In this document: positions 1 to 5,197 of the stretch, one piece after another
Position numbering within the stretch: position 1 is the first letter of the stretch
Layout of the letters: every line of letters starts with the position of its first letter
Source of the DNA: Clostridia bacterium
GTDB taxonomy: Bacteria > Bacillota > Clostridia > Christensenellales > CAG-1252
Direction of reading: 5' to 3'
Length of the DNA stretch: 5,197 nucleotides
Assembly (NCBI GenBank): GCA_009928745.1
Contig: SACC01000121.1
Coordinates: forward strand, 1 to 5,197
The notes under the pieces: generated by a model
Told to the model about the DNA's origin: nothing
Databases searched by the model: none
The model's input: only the letters and a program-made list of their open reading frames with translations
Program-made: the position numbers and the translations under genes

Positions 1-935
1 CCGTATACCGTGCCGATTATCAAATTTATTAAGGAAACGCAAATAGAAAGAAGAAGCGAAAGTCTTATACCTGACGCCAAGCGCACATAAATATCGTATC
101 CCTGCCCGTCCGTGCCGAGGAGATATTCGGGTTCGCAGTCGTTTTCGTAAATATAATAGTTGTAATATAAAATTCTTATTTTATAAGCTGTCCCATTTGC
201 AACAGCATAGTTGTACATAATATTGCCGTCTTTATCACGAAGGTAATTATCTATATACACACCGTCTTTATATTCCTGATACCAAATATTTTGATCATCT
301 TCTGATGGCTTTTCTGAATTGTCATCGCTTGCTATTAAAGGATAAATTATTTGTAATCCGGTTTTTTCTTCCCAAGCAAGTAATTTGTCATATTCAGCTT
401 TTGAAACCTGTTTTGTCTGAAAACCGACCTGATAATACACTTCAAAATCACAGTCATAAATTGTTTTCTTCGTCTTTTCGTTTATTTTTTTAGTATAGTT
501 TTTGACCGGATTGTATTTATAATCGGCCGCTTCTTCAAAGGTAAGGTATGTTTGTGTTTTCTTATCAAATGATGTCGCTATACCGATACCGTAATAATAC
601 ACGAATTCGTTCGTGTTTACTTTCTTAGTTTCAAGAGCATCAGCGATTCCGTATTTTGTAAGCGCTAAATTACGCGGTAGCTTTTTAACATAGGTAGCGT
701 TGCTTTCACCGACTGAATGGGACGAAAAGAAAGGGACCAGCAATCCGAAAAGGACTATGATAATAATAATAATCGATGCCGCAACAGATGATTTGTTTTT
801 CTTGAACCTTATCCATGCATCTTTGAAATAACCTATGGGTTTAGTTTCAAATTTGACATCATGTATATGTTTATCAATCTGAGAGAATTCGAACATTTCC
901 TTTGCTATCGGTTCTTTATATTCCTGCGGTTTCAT
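1..935 (-). CDS. OppC-type ABC transporter permease with enlarged extracytoplasmic domain (partial, C-terminus beyond window)
   Basis: This is the second membrane subunit of an Opp/Dpp-type ABC importer, which pairs with the OppB-type protein to form the transport pore. The frame is open from ATG at 935 to the window edge: 311 residues seen, C-terminus missing. Residues about 34-48 (PIGYFKDAWIRFKKN) and the membrane segment at about 50-70, which includes six isoleucines in a row (55-60), match the OppC N-terminal domain. The family hallmark follows at 273-281 (LGTDGQGYD) with RLASGIRLSLL after it, entering the second membrane segment. In typical OppC proteins about 40 residues lie between the first membrane segment and LGTD; here there are about 200, rich in tyrosine, lysine and acidic residues. 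The ATG shares its A with the preceding TAA (TAATG), implying translational coupling; GGGGG at 946-950 may serve as ribosome binding site. The EAA loop that contacts the ATPase must lie beyond position 1. Substrate is unknown; family assignment is secure. Confidence 0.9.
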   Translation of the reverse strand, partial: MKPQEYKEPIAKEMFEFSQIDKHIHDVKFETKPIGYFKDAWIRFKKNKSSVAASIIIIIIVLFGLLVPFFSSHSVGESNATYVKKLPRNLALTKYGIADALETKKVNTNEFVYYYGIGIATSFDKKTQTYLTFEEAADYKYNPVKNYTKKINEKTKKTIYDCDFEVYYQVGFQTKQVSKAEYDKLLAWEEKTGLQIIYPLIASDDNSEKPSEDDQNIWYQEYKDGVYIDNYLRDKDGNIMYNYAVANGTAYKIRILYYNYYIYENDCEPEYLLGTDGQGYDIYVRLASGIRLSLLLSICVSLINLIIGTVY

Positions 936-1132
936 TATTTCTTCGCCCCCATTCTGATACGCGGGTCAATAAACCCGTAACTGAGGTCAATCAGTATAGA
1001 TGCTGCAAGCCCTATAAATGTATAGAACATACCCACTGTCATAAAAACGTCATAATCTAATTCGGTCGCGGAAATGGATCTGATATACAGAGAACCTATT
1101 CCGGGAATAGAAAATATCCTTTCAATAATTAT
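935..1132 (-). pseudogene. Detached C-terminal part of the OppB-type permease, in frame after the TAA
   Basis: Directly after the TAA and in the same frame, 65 codons without another stop encode IIIERIFSIPGIGSLYIRS, then SATELDYDVFMTVGMFYTF, a hydrophobic stretch (IGLAASILIDLSYGF) and the C-terminus IDPRIRMGAKK, ending at TAA 935-937. ExxFxxPGxG and the FxDPRIR ending are family hallmarks of OppB/DppB C-termini. No start codon with a ribosome binding site is visible; the first ATG is at 1042, too late to give a useful protein. Conservation is complete, with no frameshift or further stop, so the break is either very recent or not real. The end overlaps the next permease start by one base, so the junction remains normal. 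Confidence 0.85.
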
Positions 1133-1135
1133 TTA
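1133..1135 (-). other. In-frame TAA interrupting the permease at codon 262
   Basis: The codons read GGT GGT TAA ATA ATT ATT GAA on the minus strand. Relatives usually have a small or hydrophobic residue here (GGSIIIE or GGLIIIE-like), so TCA or TTA changed at one base to TAA would explain it. TAA is not used for selenocysteine (TGA) or pyrrolysine (TAG), and the binding protein gene nearby also ends in TAA, so a recoded genetic code is unlikely. Confidence 0.9.
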
Positions 1136-1918
1136 ACCACCTAATATGCCGACAAAAAGCCCTATAATCATTGGGAGAATAGGTACCATGGCGTTCCTGA
1201 GCGCATGACGCGTTGTTGCCTGTGACTTAGATAATCCCTTTGTACGGGCAAGCAGCATATAGTCACTTGTTAATGTTTCTGTAAGCTCTGCTCGAGTAAA
1301 TCTTGTAAGCCCTGCTATTGTGCCGAAAGAAAGCGATAATACCGGTAATATCTGTGATTTTATCATAATCCATGAGAAATATGTGCCGTTGGCTTCGCTG
1401 AGCGAAGATTGTATAATAGGCAACCATCCCCATTTAAACCCGATAAAGTACTGCACTAAAAATGCGTAAACATAGCTTGGCACAGAATAAAATACCATTG
1501 TCAGTGTCGAGAGTGTATAATCCTGCCATTTGTTCTTTTTAAGTGCCGAATAAATACCGATTAAGATACCCAAAGGAATTGAAAAAATCAATGAGTATAC
1601 ATTAACGGTTATTGTGGGGAGCAATCTTCTGGAAATAATACTGTTAACCGGTGTAAAAGGTTCTATTCTCCACGATGTACCCCAGTTCCACTCCGTCAAA
1701 ATATTTTTTGCATAACGCCCAAGCTGAGTCAATATCGGGTCGTTATAACCATAAGCTTCTCTTCGCTCCTCCACAAGCCTTGCCTGTTCGGAATACATTG
1801 AACTTTCCGTCGCTTCATCAAGTAACTTTACAAGCACAAAGCATATTACAAATATAATAGCAAAGGTCAAGATCATTAGCAATATACGCTTAAAGATATA
1901 TAAAATAGTTTCTTTCAT
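1133..1918 (-). CDS. OppB-type ABC transporter permease, cut short by in-frame TAA
   Basis: This is the first membrane subunit of the Opp/Dpp-type importer. Visible in order are a membrane segment at about 10-32; the periplasmic-side family signature at 66-81 (LGRYAKNILTEWNWGT, the counterpart of LxxLLxGDLGxS); membrane segments at about 101-125, 137-162 and 181-205; and the EAA loop at 222-244 (ARTKGLSKSQ then RHALRNAM), which docks on the ATPase. A fifth segment begins at 245 (VPILPMIIG). The frame stops at residue 261, inside that segment, whereas family members run about 305-340 residues. The next 65 codons in the same frame encode the expected C-terminus, so the full protein would be 327 residues. 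The ATG at 1918 has GGGAG at 1927-1931, 8 nt upstream. As written, the product lacks the end of segment five, the ExxFxxPGxG motif and the last membrane segment, and would probably not work. A recent nonsense mutation or a base-call error both fit. Confidence 0.88.
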   Translation of the reverse strand: MKETILYIFKRILLMILTFAIIFVICFVLVKLLDEATESSMYSEQARLVEERREAYGYNDPILTQLGRYAKNILTEWNWGTSWRIEPFTPVNSIISRRLLPTITVNVYSLIFSIPLGILIGIYSALKKNKWQDYTLSTLTMVFYSVPSYVYAFLVQYFIGFKWGWLPIIQSSLSEANGTYFSWIMIKSQILPVLSLSFGTIAGLTRFTRAELTETLTSDYMLLARTKGLSKSQATTRHALRNAMVPILPMIIGLFVGILGG

Positions 1919-1965
1919 ATATTATACTCCCGCACTTTTGGTTCTTGTTTTCAATTACACCCTTT

Positions 1966-1990
1966 ATTATACATGCTATGACAGGATGTT
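1966..1990 (-). promoter_or_regulatory. Candidate weak promoter for the permease genes
   Basis: A perfect TATAAT lies on the minus strand at 1971-1966, downstream of the terminator-like hairpin and 47 nt before the permease ATG. No good -35 box is present; the nearest match, TTGTGT, is 19 nt upstream. Its place between the terminator and the permease start argues for some independent transcription, but the match is one-sided. Confidence 0.35.
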
Positions 1991-2003
1991 ACACAAAATG
2001 TAG

Positions 2004-2028
2004 AAAAAAGGGCATTGTTGAAAGCCCT
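2004..2028 (-). terminator. Probable intrinsic terminator between binding protein and permease genes
   Basis: On the minus strand AGGGC (2028-2024) pairs with GCCCT (2013-2009), with two further A-T pairs after a T-T mismatch and a CAAC loop. A run of six T follows (2009-2004, the first also pairing in the stem). This is the normal layout of a Rho-independent terminator for transcription coming from the binding protein gene. The short stem suggests it is leaky, which would let some transcripts reach the permease genes. Confidence 0.6.
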
Positions 2029-2081
2029 GAATGTCATTTGAAAAACAAAATACATAAAACAACCCAAACAGGTCAACTAAG

Positions 2082-2112
2082 CAAACAGGGCGTATATTAT
2101 ACGCCCTGTTTG
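2082..2112 (-). terminator. Perfect 15-bp inverted repeat after the binding protein gene (terminator or mRNA-end stabiliser)
   Basis: Left arm CAAACAGGGCGTATA (2082-2096) and right arm TATACGCCCTGTTTG (2098-2112) are perfect complements around a single central T. The repeat begins 45 nt downstream of the binding protein stop. The stem is flanked by AAA and TTT, as in many terminators, but the T-run is short on either strand (TTTGCTT on the minus, TTTGTC on the plus). It may be the main terminator or a stem that protects the mRNA 3' end while some transcription continues. It is assigned to the minus strand because the only gene reading into it is on that strand. Confidence 0.6.
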
Positions 2113-2157
2113 TCAGCGTTGTTTATGCTTGTTTAATGTTTAATTACCGTTTATTAA

Positions 2158-4605
2158 TTATGAATATGCTTTGTTTTCGCTGTTGGCAATATACGCAGCC
2201 CAATCGGTGTCATCGTGATTAAAGGTCATGAAACGAATACCGCCGTAGGCGTACATAATGTTATACTGGGTAGTAGCATATGTAACCTTATCGGAATAAA
2301 TCGATACGACAACATCACTGGTGAGAACGATGAGGTGATAGCCCTTCAGTATGCTGTATTCAAGAGCGGCAAGAATCTTGAGCATCGTGGCATAATTACC
2401 GTCAGCATCGTAATAATCTCCGCCAGGTTGAATGGAAGCTGCCCATGCCTGATATGTCTTAGTAACCTTAGCTCCGTTTATTTCGATATCAACCGTTTCA
2501 GTCGTCGGATCGAAACCGCAGCCTTCATGAATCTTAGCGTAATCGGGGTCGGTATAGCAGCGTATGAGGGAGAACGGATAGAAAGCAGCTCCGCCCCAAG
2601 CGCCCATAGCCATTTCGTTGATACCGTCTGCAACATCGTCATATCTCTTAGCCGATGTAGTGAAGGTTATCTTGATCTTACCTGCGAAAGGAGTGCCTTC
2701 TGTTGCGGCATCCAGATAGCCTTGGATCAAGCCCTGACGGGTACTCTGTTCTTCTGTGAGGGAAGCGTTTGCTCCGACTGAGCAGGTAAATTCAAATACA
2801 TCCGTATCGGTAAGGTCGTTTTCGCCTTTTGCTTCGTTATATACTTCTGTAAACAGAGTTTTTGCTTTGTCAAGGTCAAATCCCGTAATGCGGTTATACG
2901 CGTCGTCAAGAGTAGCGTATTCTTTGCCTTCGCCGTATTCCGCACCGTAAAGGTCGACTATAACCTTTTTGGCTTCGTCGGTCTTTCTGTAAATGGATTC
3001 GGGATCATTTTCAACATTGTAATAATAAAGAGCGTTAATAAGTCCTAAAGCGGGCTTTTGTCCAGCTGTGCCCTTCTGAGCATAGTCGCCTCTGTCGATG
3101 GCAAAGGAGAAAGCTTCTCTGAACTTGTCATATGAAAGAATAACCTTGTTGACAGACTTGCTCGAAGAAGAAGCGTTTGCAGAAAGGGTCTGAAGCACTG
3201 TCTTGTCCGTAGCAAAGAAGAACTTATATGTGTATGTTTGGTCTGTCTTTAGGAGGTTTTCGGCGAATTTGTAATTTTTCATATCGTTGGCATCAAGTTC
3301 AATGGAGTCAAGTTCGCCGGCTTCAAATTTCATAAGCTGAGTGGTGTGTTCGGGTATAACGTCGCAGATAATCTTATCTGTCTGATACTGTCCGGGATGA
3401 TAACCGTCACGATAACCGTACCAGTTTTCATTTCTTTGGAAAATAAGCTGCTTGTCTTTTTCAAAGGAAGTAAGCTTATACGGACCGAAGGACATATAGT
3501 TATCAGCCGTTGTTCCGTAGGATGTTACGATAAGACTGCCGACTGTCTGCTTGTTTGCTTCATAAAGGCTTTCATAAACAATCCAGTTAGAAGTCATTGC
3601 GGTGTTCATATAAAATTGAGAAATGGTGTTTTCGGTAATATAGATGAAAGAATAGTCGTCTATTTTCTTAAATCCGACTTTATCCCAGGTGCCGTCGCCA
3701 GTAGAAAGCTGGGGAATTGCGAGGTATGAAGCGGCATAAGAAGAATATGCTCCTGTTTCCGAAAGATAGGTATCAAAAATGTATTTACCGGAAACCCATG
3801 CTTCTTCATCTTCTTCGTCTTCTACAGCTGCGTCGCGGTAAAGAGTTTCGTCGGTGATGCTGACGAATTCAGGGCATTCGTTGCCATCGGCGTCAACGGC
3901 GCCTTCAAGGCCCCAGAAACCCCACATATTGACAAAAACTTCATCATCTTCAACATCTTCGGCAAATTCATAGCCTAAATCTTCAAGTGCTTTATAAGTG
4001 GTAACTACTCCGCCGGAAAAATAACTACGTGCGCCATAAATGGACGCGTCGCCGGAATAAAAGTTATTTGCGCGGTAGTTCTGCATTTCGGGATCAAGAA
4101 GGGCTTTGAGAGAGTATTCATAGGTGTCGGCGTTGATAACAGTGCCGGCTTCGTCAGCCCATTTTGCGTTTTCGTTAAGGGTAAAGAGCCATATGCGGCC
4201 TTTTGTGTTTTCGCCTACACCCCAATCCGCAGGATTGAGTCCATATGTAGCTGCCGTGTCGGTTACATCTACAATGTTTTTAGCCATCTCAAAATACCAT
4301 TTAAACGTTTCCTTTGAGGAATCGTAAATAGCATCGACAAAGCCTATTTCCGCATAGGTAGCTATGTAGGAATCGCCGTTGGTTTCCCAAGTATGAGGGT
4401 TCCAGTTCTGCGGGTTTGAGCTTGTATACTCACGGAAAGTATACATCTTCCCGTCGTCAAGTACGCTCGGGACACTTTCATCGCCGCTGGTTTGACCGCT
4501 TACTTCTTTGCTCGTGTCATCACCGGTTTCTTTACAAGAAACAAGGATGAGAGACGAAAATACAAATATAAGCGCCAAAACACTGGCAAGGATCTTTTTG
4601 TACAT
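2158..4605 (-). CDS. Family-5 extracellular solute-binding lipoprotein (OppA/DppA-like, enlarged)
   Basis: This is the substrate-capturing component of the importer: a lipoprotein on the outer face of the membrane that binds a peptide or related solute and delivers it to the permeases. Residues 1-23 form a signal peptide (MYKK, then a hydrophobic stretch) ending in the lipobox LVSC; Cys24 is the lipidated residue, followed by a Ser/Thr/Asp/Glu-rich linker to about 50. Family-5 landmarks are visible: INADTYEYSLKALLDP (157-172), FGPYKLTSFEKDKQLIFQRN (373-392) and WYG (395-397), FREAFSFAIDRGDYA (495-509). At 815 residues it is much longer than OppA or DppA (about 535-600). Much of the excess lies between residues 172 and 312, about 100 residues more than usual, with acidic runs (AEDVEDDE; VEDEEDEE). 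The ATG at 4605 has AAGGAGG 6 nt upstream. Peptides are the default substrate guess; oligosaccharides or nickel are possible in this family. Confidence 0.93.
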   Translation of the reverse strand: MYKKILASVLALIFVFSSLILVSCKETGDDTSKEVSGQTSGDESVPSVLDDGKMYTFREYTSSNPQNWNPHTWETNGDSYIATYAEIGFVDAIYDSSKETFKWYFEMAKNIVDVTDTAATYGLNPADWGVGENTKGRIWLFTLNENAKWADEAGTVINADTYEYSLKALLDPEMQNYRANNFYSGDASIYGARSYFSGGVVTTYKALEDLGYEFAEDVEDDEVFVNMWGFWGLEGAVDADGNECPEFVSITDETLYRDAAVEDEEDEEAWVSGKYIFDTYLSETGAYSSYAASYLAIPQLSTGDGTWDKVGFKKIDDYSFIYITENTISQFYMNTAMTSNWIVYESLYEANKQTVGSLIVTSYGTTADNYMSFGPYKLTSFEKDKQLIFQRNENWYGYRDGYHPGQYQTDKIICDVIPEHTTQLMKFEAGELDSIELDANDMKNYKFAENLLKTDQTYTYKFFFATDKTVLQTLSANASSSSKSVNKVILSYDKFREAFSFAIDRGDYAQKGTAGQKPALGLINALYYYNVENDPESIYRKTDEAKKVIVDLYGAEYGEGKEYATLDDAYNRITGFDLDKAKTLFTEVYNEAKGENDLTDTDVFEFTCSVGANASLTEEQSTRQGLIQGYLDAATEGTPFAGKIKITFTTSAKRYDDVADGINEMAMGAWGGAAFYPFSLIRCYTDPDYAKIHEGCGFDPTTETVDIEINGAKVTKTYQAWAASIQPGGDYYDADGNYATMLKILAALEYSILKGYHLIVLTSDVVVSIYSDKVTYATTQYNIMYAYGGIRFMTFNHDDTDWAAYIANSENKAYS

Positions 4606-4611
4606 AATTTG

Positions 4612-4618
4612 CCTCCTT
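4612..4618 (-). promoter_or_regulatory. Strong ribosome binding site of the binding protein gene
   Basis: AAGGAGG on the minus strand lies 6 nt before the ATG at 4605. It fixes this start and fits a highly translated lipoprotein. Confidence 0.85.
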
Positions 4619-4638
4619 AAAATTCATATTGTTGGTGA

Positions 4639-4650
4639 TTTTGCGCAAAA
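4639..4650. promoter_or_regulatory. 12-bp palindrome in the leader, candidate operator
   Basis: TTTTGCGCAAAA is a perfect 12-bp palindrome. It sits between the predicted transcription start (about 4663) and the ribosome binding site, where a repressor dimer could block transcription. It loosely resembles the CodY box (AATTTTCNGAAAATT), and CodY controls peptide importers in many Firmicutes, but the centre does not match. The regulator is therefore unassigned. Confidence 0.4.
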
Positions 4651-4669
4651 ATTAAACTGATTTAAATAG

Positions 4670-4697
4670 ATTATATCATAAATTTCCGCCGTGTCAA
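4670..4697 (-). promoter_or_regulatory. Sigma-A promoter with extended -10 for the binding protein gene
   Basis: The minus strand has a perfect TTGACA (4697-4692), a 16-nt spacer and a perfect TATAAT (4675-4670). TGA sits directly before the -10 box, making an extended -10 (TGATATAAT). Predicted start is about 4663, giving a leader of roughly 58 nt to the ATG. This should be a strong promoter, in keeping with the high expression typical of binding proteins. Confidence 0.8.
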
Positions 4698-5023
4698 TAA
4701 GAAAATCAAATAAAGTTAATATTTAATGTTTTATTTTACGTCGAAACCGCTTGTTTTTCAGGATAAAATTATGTAAATCTTATAATCACAGCCGTGTTCA
4801 AATTTCATTATTTAATCTCTGTTTTCCTTTATTTTCAAGGTTCTTGACGTATTATGCAGTATTATATCGTAAAAAAAAGAACGGCCGAAATCTTGTCAGG
4901 AATTAAATAAACAATGTTAAATGCAACTAAAACTGCTTCATTATTCAAAAGCGTTCACTTCGAGGTGTTGAAAAACGCAATATATAATTATAAATATATA
5001 CAAAATCCCAACAATACTTTATA

Positions 5024-5053
5024 ATTAAACATTGTGTTGTGCTATTTTGTCAA
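5024..5053 (-). promoter_or_regulatory. Possible second, distal minus-strand promoter
   Basis: The minus strand has a perfect TTGACA (5053-5048), an 18-nt spacer and TTTAAT (5029-5024, five of six consensus bases) preceded by TGT, an extended -10 arrangement. If used, it would give a leader of about 410 nt before the lipoprotein ATG. AT-rich DNA produces chance matches, so this is tentative. Confidence 0.3.
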
Positions 5054-5110
5054 TATAAGAGTATATTTATACAATAAATTGCTCGATATCTTGTAAATTT
5101 GTTTAATAGC

Positions 5111-5138
5111 TTGACTTTTTACCGGTCTGATATATAAT
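5111..5138 (+). promoter_or_regulatory. Promoter of the plus-strand gene at the right edge
   Basis: TTGACT (5111-5116) and TATAAT (5133-5138) are separated by 16 nt. The predicted start is about 5145, leaving a leader of some 27 nt to the ATG at 5172. ACCGGT, a 6-bp palindrome, sits in the spacer between the two boxes. A second TATAAT at 5150-5155 has no matching -35 box. Confidence 0.6.
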
Positions 5139-5171
5139 GAATTATCACATATAATAAACGGAGGCTGTATA

Positions 5172-5197
5172 ATGGCAGGTTATCAAAGGCTTCATAT
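5172..5197 (+). CDS. Start of an unidentified plus-strand gene (8 codons visible)
   Basis: ATG at 5172 follows GGAGG (5160-5164) by 7 nt and a well-placed promoter, so a real gene probably begins here. Only MAGYQRLH can be read before the window ends, which is too little to name a family. It is divergent from the transporter locus; divergent neighbours are often regulators, but nothing in these residues shows that. Confidence 0.6.

Larger units (their letters stand above)
4606..5171. other. AT-rich divergent intergenic region
   Basis: This 566-bp stretch lies between the minus-strand lipoprotein gene and the plus-strand gene at the right edge. It holds the lipoprotein promoter, leader palindrome and ribosome binding site at its left end, and the plus-strand promoter and ribosome binding site at its right end. 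In the middle are a possible second minus-strand promoter and a bulged hairpin (4951-4978). No convincing coding frame, tRNA or known riboswitch was seen in it. Confidence 0.7.

Noticed and set aside
305..493. 62-codon plus-strand frame
   Set aside because: Antisense to the OppC ectodomain, which is an uninterrupted 311-codon frame with family motifs.
756..773. Trinucleotide run (AAT repeats) as a microsatellite
   Set aside because: It encodes six isoleucines in the first membrane segment of OppC, where such composition is expected; too short to call a repeat locus.
1133..1135. Stop codon recoding (selenocysteine, pyrrolysine or altered genetic code)
   Set aside because: The codon is TAA, not TGA or TAG, and TAA also ends the lipoprotein gene and the permease frame itself, so reassignment does not fit.
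1945..2136. 63-codon plus-strand frame in the spacer between lipoprotein and permease
   Set aside because: It runs through both hairpins and the candidate promoter, has no ribosome binding site, and the encoded sequence looks random.
2215..2781. 188-codon plus-strand open frame opposite the lipoprotein gene
   Set aside because: It lies wholly antisense to a well-supported gene, has no ribosome binding site, and its translation shows no recognisable domain; a shadow frame.
2727..2945. 72-codon minus-strand frame inside the lipoprotein gene
   Set aside because: Overlaps the real gene in another frame and is low-complexity (Lys, Thr, Leu); no evidence of expression.
3346..3729. 127-codon plus-strand open frame opposite the lipoprotein gene
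   Set aside because: Antisense to conserved family-5 motifs and without start signals; shadow frame.
4781..4786. Plus-strand TATAAT in the intergenic region
   Set aside because: No -35 box at a suitable distance and no gene close downstream; expected by chance in AT-rich DNA.
4844..4865. Possible plus-strand promoter TTGACG with TATTAT
   Set aside because: The spacing is only 10 nt, and no gene start follows within 300 bp.
4873..4900. Poly-A/T run next to CGGCCG as a minus-strand terminator
   Set aside because: The T-run is good but the preceding sequence forms only a very short, weak stem, and no minus-strand gene ends there.

Overview
The window carries part of an oligopeptide/nickel-type (Opp/Dpp) ABC uptake locus on the minus strand, from what looks like a low-GC Gram-positive bacterium, probably an anaerobic gut-type Clostridia member. 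The grounds are AT-rich spacers, AGGAGG-class ribosome binding sites, textbook sigma-A promoters (one with an extended -10), a lipoprotein (LVSC lipobox) rather than a free periplasmic binding protein, and lysine/tyrosine-rich proteins. This placement is inference.

Layout, reading the minus strand from right to left. A strong promoter (4670-4697) and a 12-bp palindrome in the leader precede an 815-residue family-5 solute-binding lipoprotein (4605-2158). A 239-bp spacer follows with two hairpins; the second (about 2004-2028) ends in a T-run on the minus strand and looks like an intrinsic terminator. A weak promoter then leads into an OppB-type permease starting at 1918. Its frame is broken by one in-frame TAA at 1133-1135, but the same frame continues with a perfectly conserved permease C-terminus to 935. 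An OppC-type permease starts at 935, sharing one base with the oppB stop (TAATG). It stays open to the window edge (311 residues visible) and contains an unusually large extracytoplasmic insertion. The ATPase genes (oppD/oppF) are not in the window and would be expected beyond position 1.

At the right end, an AT-rich 566-bp spacer (4606-5171) separates the lipoprotein gene from a plus-strand gene whose promoter, ribosome binding site and first 8 codons are visible; its product cannot be identified.

How the parts work together: the lipoprotein would capture a peptide or similar solute at the outer face of the membrane and hand it to the OppB/OppC pore, powered by ATPases encoded elsewhere. 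Terminators after the first gene fit the usual need for more binding protein than permease. The points most worth checking are the in-frame TAA in the permease, the two enlarged extracellular parts (binding protein and OppC), and the palindrome in the leader. I found no RNA gene, mobile element or CRISPR array, and no clear sign of a wholly new system.
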